Origin: Lachnospiraceae bacterium UBA2860
GTDB taxonomy: Bacteria > Bacillota > Clostridia > Lachnospirales > Lachnospiraceae
Reading direction: 5' to 3'
NCBI GenBank assembly: GCA_002350625.1
Contig: DEFE01000028.1
Span: 115,983 to 179,982 of the forward strand
DNA length: 64,000 bases
Positions 54,045-61,006 of the stretch are shown here, one piece after another. Below the pieces are notes generated by a model. It ran no database searches, had not been told where the DNA came from, and saw nothing but the letters and a program-made list of their open reading frames with translations. Every line of letters starts with the position of its first letter. The stretch's first letter is position 1. The position numbers and the translations under genes are program-made.

Positions 54045-55700
54045 TCAGGCCTTTGAGCCGAGCATCTTGTTCACCAGTTCCAGTTCGCTTGAAAACGGCA
54101 TGCCGTTGTATCCTTCTCCGTAGAGGAGCCCCTGCCAGGTACTGTAGGAGCGGGTGCGGAACTCCACGTCGAAGGTGGCGGCCAGTCCCCTCTCCTTCTC
54201 CACCTCCTCCGGGTCCCTCACGACTTCCGGCGAGGCCTTGTAGGAGACGAATTTATCTTCCTTGCCGAAGCTCCTCGGGATCCGCGTCGGCTGCGGCCTC
54301 CCGATCTGGTTCAGCAGCTGGTCGATGAGCCTTATGAGCTCCTCGTAGGAGCCGAACTCGTAGCTGCGGTCCAGGGCGATCCCCGAGATCCGGCCCTTCA
54401 TCTCCTTCTTCTCCGCGTCCATCCGGTCCACCAGGATGTGCAGCGTCGAGGTGATGTACACCGGGTTTCCGTGGCTGCCCTCGGCGATCGTGTCCATCTC
54501 CTTCAGCGAGTACTGGACGGCCACTCTCGCGCGGCGGCGCACCTTCTCGAAATTGCGGAGGATGCGCTCCATAACCATCTTCGCATTCTCATAGGGACAG
54601 GCCGGCAGCATGATCAGATACTGATTGGCGCTGTAGCGCGTCAGGACGTCTCCGGAGCGGAGCGAGTCAATGACGACGCCGAGGATCTGCTCCATCGCCC
54701 GCTCGATTACTTCTCTGTCCTCATAGGCCGTCTCCATGCGGTGGCGCGGCGAGTACAGCGTAAGGAGCGACAGATAGATCGTCATGCCCATGCGGGCCAC
54801 TCTTCTGGCTTCGAGCTCATAGACCTTTTTGAAGACGCCGTACTCGCACAGGTACGCGCCCTTGACATCGGTGGCTTCCCTGAGCTCCTTCTGGATGACG
54901 GCGAGATCCGTCTCCTGCCGGTGCTCCCGCTCCATCACCGCCGTGAACAGCTTCTTCAGCTCGTCCGACGGGCCGATGCCGAGATTGTCGTAGAGAATCT
55001 TCTCGGTCGCGCGGTAATGCTCCTCCGCGTCCTCCTGCCGGTTCTCCGCGATGTAGGCGCGGATGAGCGCCGCGTGCAGCTTCTCGTCAAAAGGTTCGAT
55101 ATCGAGCGCCGCGAGCGCGACGTGCTCCATCTCCTCGTACTCTTCGATACTCTCAAGGAGGTCCGCCAGCTCTCTGGCGAGGCCGAGGTAGGCGCTCTCG
55201 TAGAACGCGGCCTTCGGCATGACCCAGTGCTCGCTCTCTAAAGAGTGCAGGAACTTCCCGCGGTAGAGCGCAAATGCCTTCTTATAATGCCGGATCTTCG
55301 ATGCCGTATCCTCCGCGCGCTCACCCTTCTTGATTTCGCTTGTGAATTCTTCGGTATCCAGCGTCACCGGGAGCTCGATGTTCCAGCGGTAGCTGCCTCT
55401 GCCCGTAGTGATAAAATCGATATCCGGCCAGGACTTTTTCAGAATCGTCCGGAGGCGGTACGCCAGGTTTTTCAGGGCGCCGACGGGATTGGCGCTCTCG
55501 TCGTCCTGCCAAAGGGCCGCCGTCAGCTCCTGCGCCGTACAGCTCCGCTTGTGATTATATGCCAGGTAGCTGAGGAGCTTCACGACCATATCAGAGCGAA
55601 TATCCTCCTCGCCGACCGACTGTATGCCGTCGCTCAGTTCAAGCGTGGGAAACAGCCGCACCCGCATGAGAGAATCACCCGTCTTTTCCGTGTCTGCCAT
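54045..55700 (-). CDS. BTAD-type (SARP-like) transcriptional regulator with extra C-terminal regions
   Basis: A 551-residue protein. Residues 12-115 resemble a winged-helix DNA-binding domain (LSYLAYNHKRSCTAQELTAALWQ, LAYRLRTILKKSWPD, TTGRGSYRWN). Residues 120-270 are helical BTAD repeats (LARELADLLESIEEYEEMEHVALAALDIEPFDEKLHAALIRAYI). Residues 320-420 look like a degenerate nucleotidyl-cyclase fold (SGDVLTRYSANQYLIMLP). The last 35 residues hold the TWQG module shared with the 68-aa neighbour. It is divergent from the transglutaminase/pilus-like operon and may control it; that is inference from position. Confidence 0.82.
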   Translation of the reverse strand: MADTEKTGDSLMRVRLFPTLELSDGIQSVGEEDIRSDMVVKLLSYLAYNHKRSCTAQELTAALWQDDESANPVGALKNLAYRLRTILKKSWPDIDFITTGRGSYRWNIELPVTLDTEEFTSEIKKGERAEDTASKIRHYKKAFALYRGKFLHSLESEHWVMPKAAFYESAYLGLARELADLLESIEEYEEMEHVALAALDIEPFDEKLHAALIRAYIAENRQEDAEEHYRATEKILYDNLGIGPSDELKKLFTAVMEREHRQETDLAVIQKELREATDVKGAYLCEYGVFKKVYELEARRVARMGMTIYLSLLTLYSPRHRMETAYEDREVIERAMEQILGVVIDSLRSGDVLTRYSANQYLIMLPACPYENAKMVMERILRNFEKVRRRARVAVQYSLKEMDTIAEGSHGNPVYITSTLHILVDRMDAEKKEMKGRISGIALDRSYEFGSYEELIRLIDQLLNQIGRPQPTRIPRSFGKEDKFVSYKASPEVVRDPEEVEKERGLAATFDVEFRTRSYSTWQGLLYGEGYNGMPFSSELELVNKMLGSKA

Positions 55701-55929
55701 GAAATCTCCTCTCTTCCTTTCAGCTTTCTTCTTTCCGGCGGGCAGCGAAACATACGAAAATGCCGTCGAAAACTATTGCATTTCGCACGAACGCAAAAAT
55801 GCACGTATACATAATAACCCATTTAACCGAAAAGAGCAACTTTTACGACAGAATGTGCTATAATAATCGGAGTTTATTGTTCAGTAAATTGTTATACGCG
55901 CGCACCCGCGCAGAACGGAACAGGCTACC
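55701..55929. promoter_or_regulatory. divergent region with extended -10 promoter for the pilus-like operon
   Basis: TG-C-TATAAT (55856-55864) is an extended -10 on the plus strand, about 65 bases ahead of the transglutaminase ATG, with no good -35. The remaining 150 bases toward the BTAD gene are AT-rich and hold no gene. Dependence on an activator fits a promoter without a -35. Confidence 0.55.
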
Positions 55930-56826
55930 ATGGTAAAAAAGCGCAGCAGAATCATACCCGGCGTGAAAGTAATGCTTCTTTCGCTCGCGGCCGCATGCCT
56001 CATGAGCGGTCTCTTTTTGCTGCGCGCGGAAGCGGCCTCCGGCAGCGAGCGCTACGCCTTTTCCGACATCGTGACGGATCCTGACGCGACCGCGGGGCTC
56101 GAGACCGGCCACGCGTCGGACGGCTACGTGGTCGCGCGCTACCTCGGCGACAAAGAGCGCGCCCGCGTGACGATCACGGGTCCGGACGGCTCGACGACGC
56201 CCTGGCCCCTCAAGAAAGACGAGGAAACCGTGATCGCCCTCACGAGCGGGAGCGGTCCGTACCGCGCCATGTTCTACGAGGACACGGGCAATTTCAATTT
56301 CGCCGCGATCTTCGAGACCGTTTTCATCGCGACCTTAAAGGATCCGCTGGCGCCTTTCCTCGCGGCGGACTACTACGCGCCGTACACCGAAGACAGCGCC
56401 TGCGTAAAGAAAGCGCACGAACTGTATGACGCCGCAGGCGGCGATGAAAAAAGCTTTATCCGGGAGGTCTACCGTTTCATCACGTCCACCGTCGTCTACG
56501 ACGAGGATCTGGCCGGCGAACTCTACGCCGACTACCGGCCCGACCCGGACCGCACCCTGGAAGAGGGCAAGGGAATCTGTCTCGACTACACGGCGCTCAT
56601 GGCCGCCATGCTGCGGAGCTGCGGCGTGCCCGCGCGCGTCATGACGGGCAACTTCGGCGCTTATTATCACAGCTGGGTCACCTGCGCCCCGCGGGGGAAG
56701 GATAATCTTACGGAAGACGTCGCCTGGCAGATCTACGACCCGACGCTCGGCGCCTCTAACGACAGCGGCGACGTCGCACGCGTTCTCGGATCAAAGCGCG
56801 ACTACGCGCTTCGCTATATCTATTAA
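55930..56826 (+). CDS. secreted transglutaminase-like protein
   Basis: A 298-residue exported protein with an N-terminal signal peptide or anchor (residues 10-36, IPGVKVMLLSLAAACLM; cleavage possible after AEA). The transglutaminase-like triad is visible: Cys217 (GKGICLDYTALMAAMLRS), His247 (AYYHSWV) and Asp270 (IYDPT). Such domains are cysteine proteases or crosslinkers. An upstream helix segment (FIREVYRFITSTVVYDE) is usual before the catalytic block. It is first in a seven-gene plus-strand operon with the T2SF/PilT genes; the next gene follows by 28 bases. Role in that system unknown. Confidence 0.85.
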   Translation: MVKKRSRIIPGVKVMLLSLAAACLMSGLFLLRAEAASGSERYAFSDIVTDPDATAGLETGHASDGYVVARYLGDKERARVTITGPDGSTTPWPLKKDEETVIALTSGSGPYRAMFYEDTGNFNFAAIFETVFIATLKDPLAPFLAADYYAPYTEDSACVKKAHELYDAAGGDEKSFIREVYRFITSTVVYDEDLAGELYADYRPDPDRTLEEGKGICLDYTALMAAMLRSCGVPARVMTGNFGAYYHSWVTCAPRGKDNLTEDVAWQIYDPTLGASNDSGDVARVLGSKRDYALRYIY

Positions 56827-56854
56827 CGGGATATATATAAGGAGGGAGTGCCTC

Positions 56855-57955
56855 ATGGCAGACAGCAACACCACTACGGCCGCGCCGAAGAAGGAGCAAA
56901 GAAGCGGCGCAAAGAGCGGCGCGCGCATGCTCTCCAATACCGAGCTCTCCGCCTTCTGCGGACAGATGGCCCTCGTCCTTCATTCCGGTATCTCCGCCTA
57001 TGAAGGCATAACCATCATGCGCGACGACGCGGGAGATGACGAGGACCGCGCCATCCTGACGAAGATCACCGAGGGCATGGAGAGAATCGGCTACGTCGCC
57101 CCGGCGCTAAAAGAAGCGGGGGTCTTCCCCGACTACATGATCAGCATGGTCGAGATCGGCGAGCGGACCGGTACCCTCGACGACGTCATGCAGTCCCTCG
57201 AGGAGCACTACGCCCGTGAGGAGGCCATCAGGAAGAGCACGCAGAACGCGGTCTTCTACCCGCTCATTCTCTCCGGCATGATGATCGCCGTAATCATTGT
57301 CCTGCTCGTCAAGGTCATGCCCGTCTTCAACGACGTCTTCAAGGGGCTCGGCGCCGAGATGACCGGCTTCCCGGCTCTTCTCGTGCGCGTCGGCGAAGTG
57401 CTGCGCCAGTACTCGCTCATCTTCATTCTGATCCTCTTCGTCATCATTCTCCTTATCTTCGTGTTTTACCGCACCGATAAAGGGCGCGAAGCGGCCCGCC
57501 GTTTCATGAGGCGCTTCCCGGGCGTCAGAAAGTCCAATCACGACGTCGCCGCCTGCCGTTTTGCCGGCGCGATGTCCATGACGCTCTCGGCGGGGCTTAC
57601 GCCGGAGGAGGGTCTCGAGCTCGCTGAGAAGCTGAACGACGACCCGGATTTCTCCCAGCTCCTTGGCGGCCTGAAGCGCGATCTCGAAGAGGGCAAGAAC
57701 TTCTCCGAGAGCCTCTACAACCGGCGCATCTTCTCCGGCATATACGCGCGCATGGTCTCCATCGGCCAGAAGACCGGCTCAATGGATCAGGTCATGGGCC
57801 AGATCGCCGACATGTATCAGGACGATATCGACACCCGCCTGAGCAACCGTCTCGCGACACTTGAACCGCTTCTTGTCATCATCATGTCGGCCGCCATCGG
57901 TGCGATCCTGCTCACCGTGATGTTCCCGCTGCTCGGGATCATGAGCTCGATCTGA
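56855..57955 (+). CDS. type II secretion/type IV pilus platform protein (T2SF, PilC-like)
   Basis: A 366-residue inner membrane protein with two T2SF domains. First: AFCGQMALVLHSGISAYEGI to FPDYMISMVEIGERTGTLDDVM. Second: AACRFAGAMSMTLSAGLTPEEGLELAEKL to SIGQKTGSMDQVMGQIADMY. Membrane helices lie near residues 135-160, 188-212 and 335-360. PilC-type platform proteins connect the ATPase to the pilus. The ATG follows AAGGAGGG. It is the second gene of the operon. Confidence 0.93.
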   Translation: MADSNTTTAAPKKEQRSGAKSGARMLSNTELSAFCGQMALVLHSGISAYEGITIMRDDAGDDEDRAILTKITEGMERIGYVAPALKEAGVFPDYMISMVEIGERTGTLDDVMQSLEEHYAREEAIRKSTQNAVFYPLILSGMMIAVIIVLLVKVMPVFNDVFKGLGAEMTGFPALLVRVGEVLRQYSLIFILILFVIILLIFVFYRTDKGREAARRFMRRFPGVRKSNHDVAACRFAGAMSMTLSAGLTPEEGLELAEKLNDDPDFSQLLGGLKRDLEEGKNFSESLYNRRIFSGIYARMVSIGQKTGSMDQVMGQIADMYQDDIDTRLSNRLATLEPLLVIIMSAAIGAILLTVMFPLLGIMSSI

Positions 57956-57984
57956 CAGATTTGCACGGCAAAAAGGAATCAATT

Positions 57985-58341
57985 ATGCAGAAAGAAGGGA
58001 AGCAGAAGATGGTCAGATTTTCCCGCGTGAGGAAGAAGCGGCAGGACGGCATCCTGATGCCCGTCCTCCTGTTCGCTGCCTTCATGCTGCTCTTCTATAT
58101 CGCCATCCTCTCGGTCAGCAGCGGCACGACCAAGCGCCAGATGGAAGCGCTCGAAAATGCCGTCACCCGCTACATCACGGAGTGCTACGCCGAGGAGGGC
58201 TTCTATCCCGAAGACATCTATTACCTTGAGGAGCATTACGGCCTCAGGTACAACTCGGACCGCTTCTATGTGGATTACCGCATCAGCGGCGCCAATATCC
58301 GGCCGGAATTTACGGTCGTCGAAAGATCGGAGGCGGACTGA
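57985..58341 (+). CDS. short pilin-like membrane protein 1
   Basis: A 118-residue protein with a basic N-terminus (VRFSRVRKKRQDG), one hydrophobic segment (ILMPVLLFAAFMLLFYIAIL) and a soluble C-terminus ending ANIRPEFTVVE. The basic-Gly-hydrophobic layout recalls type IV pilins, but the conserved glutamate at position 5 of the mature form is missing. No family was recognised. Start at 57985 uses AAAAAGGA; a TTG at 57961 is less likely. Its stop overlaps the next start (TGATG). Confidence 0.7.
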   Translation: MQKEGKQKMVRFSRVRKKRQDGILMPVLLFAAFMLLFYIAILSVSSGTTKRQMEALENAVTRYITECYAEEGFYPEDIYYLEEHYGLRYNSDRFYVDYRISGANIRPEFTVVERSEAD

Positions 58342-58829
58342 TGAGACAGAAAACAGTTAGCCGCCGCCACAGCATCGAGATTCTCTTCCCGATCATCCTC
58401 TTTCTGGTGTTTGCCGTCACCTCGATCGCGGTCATCCTGTTCGCGGCGAGATCGTACAAGCGTCAGGTGGAGCGGTCGGACGCGGACTATGAGATCCGCA
58501 CGTCGCTCGAGTACCTCATGCAGAAGGTACACCAAAGCGACACGGAGGGCGGCGTTCTGGTCACCACCTTCCACGGGCATAGCGCCCTGCTTCTTAAGGA
58601 CACGGAATCAGAGGGCAGCTACTGCACCTATATCTATTGTGACGGCAGCGCGCTGCGCGAGCTCTATATGCGCAGCGGCGCGAATATCGGCCCGGAGGCG
58701 GGCACGGAGGTCCTTCCTCTCAGCAGCTTCACGGCCGAGCAGATCAGCGAGCATCTGATCCGCCTCACCTGCACAGATGAAAACAATCGGACCGACTCGA
58801 CGCTCGTCGCCGTCCGCAGCGGAGATTAA
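58341..58829 (+). CDS. short pilin-like membrane protein 2 (DUF4860-type)
   Basis: A 162-residue protein: basic N-terminus, one membrane helix (EILFPIILFLVFAVTSIAVILFAARSY), then a soluble region with TSLEYLMQKVHQSD and LRELYMRSGANIGPEAGTEVLPL. This fits the DUF4860 group that accompanies T2SF genes in Firmicutes. It has no canonical prepilin cleavage glycine. One-base-overlap start (TGATG) implies coupled translation with the previous gene. Confidence 0.75.
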   Translation: MRQKTVSRRHSIEILFPIILFLVFAVTSIAVILFAARSYKRQVERSDADYEIRTSLEYLMQKVHQSDTEGGVLVTTFHGHSALLLKDTESEGSYCTYIYCDGSALRELYMRSGANIGPEAGTEVLPLSSFTAEQISEHLIRLTCTDENNRTDSTLVAVRSGD

Positions 58830-58831
58830 AC

Positions 58832-59365
58832 ATGGCAGATAAACCGAAGCACGCAAGAAACCGCATATCGTCTTCGAATCTGTTCCTGATGGAGCTCATC
58901 CTCGCGCTCCTTCTTTTTTCCGTGGCGGGCGCGGCCTCGATCTCCGTCTTTTCGCAGGCGAGCCACATGAGCGACAAGGCGGGCGCGCTTGACCGCGCGG
59001 CGGATTACAGCGCATCGGTCGCGGAGCTCATCCGGGGATCGGCCACGATCCGGGAGGCGCTCACCGCCATTTCCGAAACCTATCCGGACGCAGAGCTCAC
59101 GACGAAGTACGGCACTTTGGACGAGACGTTCAGCTCCGGCTTCGAGCCCTATGACCTGCAGGCGAGCTTCTGGTTCGACAAAGACGGCAGCGCCTCCGGG
59201 AAACATGAGGCGGCTTACGTCGTGAAGGTATCCGCCGAGCAGACGGACGCGATCATCGAGGCTGACATCCGCTGTTTCCCGGCGGACGAAGAAGGCGAGC
59301 CGGCCGGAGAAGAGATCTCTTATCTCCCGGTGACGCATTACGTGAGGAGGCCGGTCTATGAATGA
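58832..59365 (+). CDS. short pilin-like membrane protein 3
   Basis: A 177-residue protein with SSSNLFLMELILALLLFSVAGAASISVFSQA near the N-terminus. The hydrophobic stretch with its glutamate and following small residues is the most prepilin-like of the four in this operon, but there is no glycine before the likely cleavage site. The rest is soluble and acidic. It starts 2 bases after the previous stop and overlaps the next gene by 8 bases. Confidence 0.75.
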   Translation: MADKPKHARNRISSSNLFLMELILALLLFSVAGAASISVFSQASHMSDKAGALDRAADYSASVAELIRGSATIREALTAISETYPDAELTTKYGTLDETFSSGFEPYDLQASFWFDKDGSASGKHEAAYVVKVSAEQTDAIIEADIRCFPADEEGEPAGEEISYLPVTHYVRRPVYE

Positions 59366-59783
59366 GCGAAAGGATCTGAAACCGCATACCTTCGGGATGT
59401 CGCTCCTCCTCGTGGTCTTCCTCATCCTGTGCCTCCTCACTTTCGCGGCGATCTCCGTCGCGGAGGCGCGGGTTGACCTGACGGGCTCGGAGAAGAAGTT
59501 CGCTAAGATTTCCTCTTACAACGCGGCGGAGGACGAGGCGGAGCTGACCATCGACGAGTACACGGCCGCCGCGGCCGCCGACCCGGACAGCGCGGAGCGC
59601 GAGATTGCCTTTGCGGTCCCCATCGACGATCACAACGAACTGCAGGTCGAAGCAGAGCTTCTCTTCGACGAGGCAGTAAATCTCTACTACTACCGGATCA
59701 CGAGATGGCAGGTCACGGTCTTTGACCGGCCGACGGACGCCTCCCAGCTGGAGGTTCTTCCGGACGGGCGGATCGGATGGTGA
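59358..59783 (+). CDS. short pilin-like membrane protein 4
   Basis: A 141-residue protein: KPHTFGMSLLLVVFLILCLLTFAAISVAEARVDL, where a glycine precedes a long hydrophobic helix that passes into an amphipathic one, but with no Glu at position 5. The C-terminal half is acidic, ending LEVLPDGRIGW. No family recognised. It is the last small gene before the ATPase, which starts 15 bases later. Confidence 0.7.
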   Translation: MNERKDLKPHTFGMSLLLVVFLILCLLTFAAISVAEARVDLTGSEKKFAKISSYNAAEDEAELTIDEYTAAAAADPDSAEREIAFAVPIDDHNELQVEAELLFDEAVNLYYYRITRWQVTVFDRPTDASQLEVLPDGRIGW

Positions 59784-59798
59784 AAGGAGCATTCTTTC

Positions 59799-60854
59799 AT
59801 GACGATTATTGACATTTTGCAAAAAGCTGTAGACGAGGGTGCCTCCGACGTCTTTATCGTCGCCGGCCTCGGCCTTTCCTTCCGCAAAAACGGCGTCATC
59901 ATCCTCGAAGAGGACACGCGGCTCATGCCGCCGGACACGGAGAAGCTCGTGCGCGAGATCTATGAGCTCGCGGACAACCGCGACATCTCCCACGTGCTGA
60001 AAAAGGGCGACGACGACTTCGCCCTCGCGGTGCCGCACCTGTCGCGCTTCCGCGTGAGCGCGTACAAGCAGAGAGGATCTCTCTCCGCCGTCATCCGCGT
60101 GATCTCCTTCCGCATGCCGGATCCGGAGGCCTTCAGCATCCCCAAAACCATCATCGATCTCGGCAACCAGGCGAAAGGCATGGTGCTCGTGACCGGCCCC
60201 GCCGGCTCCGGCAAGTCCACGACCCTCGCCTGTATCATAGACGCCATTAACCGCAACCGCGCCTCGCATATCATCACGCTCGAGGACCCGATCGAGTACC
60301 TCCACAGGCACGTCAGAAGCATCGTGTCTCAGCGCGAGATCGACGTCGACACCGAGAGCTACGTCACGGCGCTCCGCGCGGCGCTCCGCCAGAGCCCGGA
60401 CGTCATCCTGCTCGGCGAGATGCGCGACTACGAGACCATATCCGTCGCGATGACCGCGGCCGAGACCGGGCACCTGCTCTTCTCCACGCTGCACACCATC
60501 GGAGCGGCGAGCACGATCAACAGAATCATGGACGTGTTCCCCGCCGAGCAGCAGCACCAAATCTCCGTGCAGCTGTCCTCCGTCCTGAGCGCCGTCGTCT
60601 CGCAGCAGCTTCTGCCCACGAAGGACGGGACGGTCGTGCCGGCATTTGAGATCCTCATCGTGACGCCCGCGATCCGCAACATGATCCGCGAGAAAAAAGT
60701 GTACCAGATCGACGGATTTATCCAGTCGTCCGGCGGGACCATGATCTCCATGGACACATCGATCATGAACCTCTACCGGGAAGGGAAAATCACAAAAGAA
60801 ACAGCGATCGGATTCGCTTCGAATCCCGAGATGCTGTCAAAGCGGCTGATGTGA
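59799..60854 (+). CDS. pilT: PilT-like type IV pilus retraction ATPase
   Basis: A 351-residue hexameric secretion ATPase. Walker A GPAGSGKST (133-141), Asp box ITLEDPIEYLH (159-169), Walker B VILLGEMRD (202-210) and His box AETGHLLFSTLHT (221-233) are all intact. The C-terminal RNMIREKKVYQIDGFIQSSG block is typical of PilT/PilU, not of PilB or GspE. The length fits PilT (about 345). No PilB-type gene is in the window, so it appears to be the only motor of this operon. It is last in the operon; a large inverted repeat follows. Confidence 0.92.
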   Translation: MTIIDILQKAVDEGASDVFIVAGLGLSFRKNGVIILEEDTRLMPPDTEKLVREIYELADNRDISHVLKKGDDDFALAVPHLSRFRVSAYKQRGSLSAVIRVISFRMPDPEAFSIPKTIIDLGNQAKGMVLVTGPAGSGKSTTLACIIDAINRNRASHIITLEDPIEYLHRHVRSIVSQREIDVDTESYVTALRAALRQSPDVILLGEMRDYETISVAMTAAETGHLLFSTLHTIGAASTINRIMDVFPAEQQHQISVQLSSVLSAVVSQQLLPTKDGTVVPAFEILIVTPAIRNMIREKKVYQIDGFIQSSGGTMISMDTSIMNLYREGKITKETAIGFASNPEMLSKRLM

Positions 60855-60910
60855 CAAACATCGCAGTCAGCCGGACGGCGTGAGGCTCGCCCGCCGGCGG
60901 GCCGCCTGAC

Positions 60911-60985
60911 AAACAGGGGACGGTTCTTCGTTCAGAACACGGAACAACATGTTCCGCAGCCCGAACGAAGAACCGTTCCCTGTTT
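60911..60985. terminator. 75-base inverted repeat between pilT and the clostripain gene
   Basis: Arms at 60911-60933 and 60963-60985 (AAACAGGGGACGG and GTTCTTCGTTC and complement) are nearly perfect; an inner CGGAAC-GTTCCG pair closes a second stem. It is large for a terminator and may be a dispersed palindrome used as a shared convergent terminator. Confidence 0.7.
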
Positions 60986-61006
60986 CGCTTTCTCAGTTAT
61001 CCGGTC

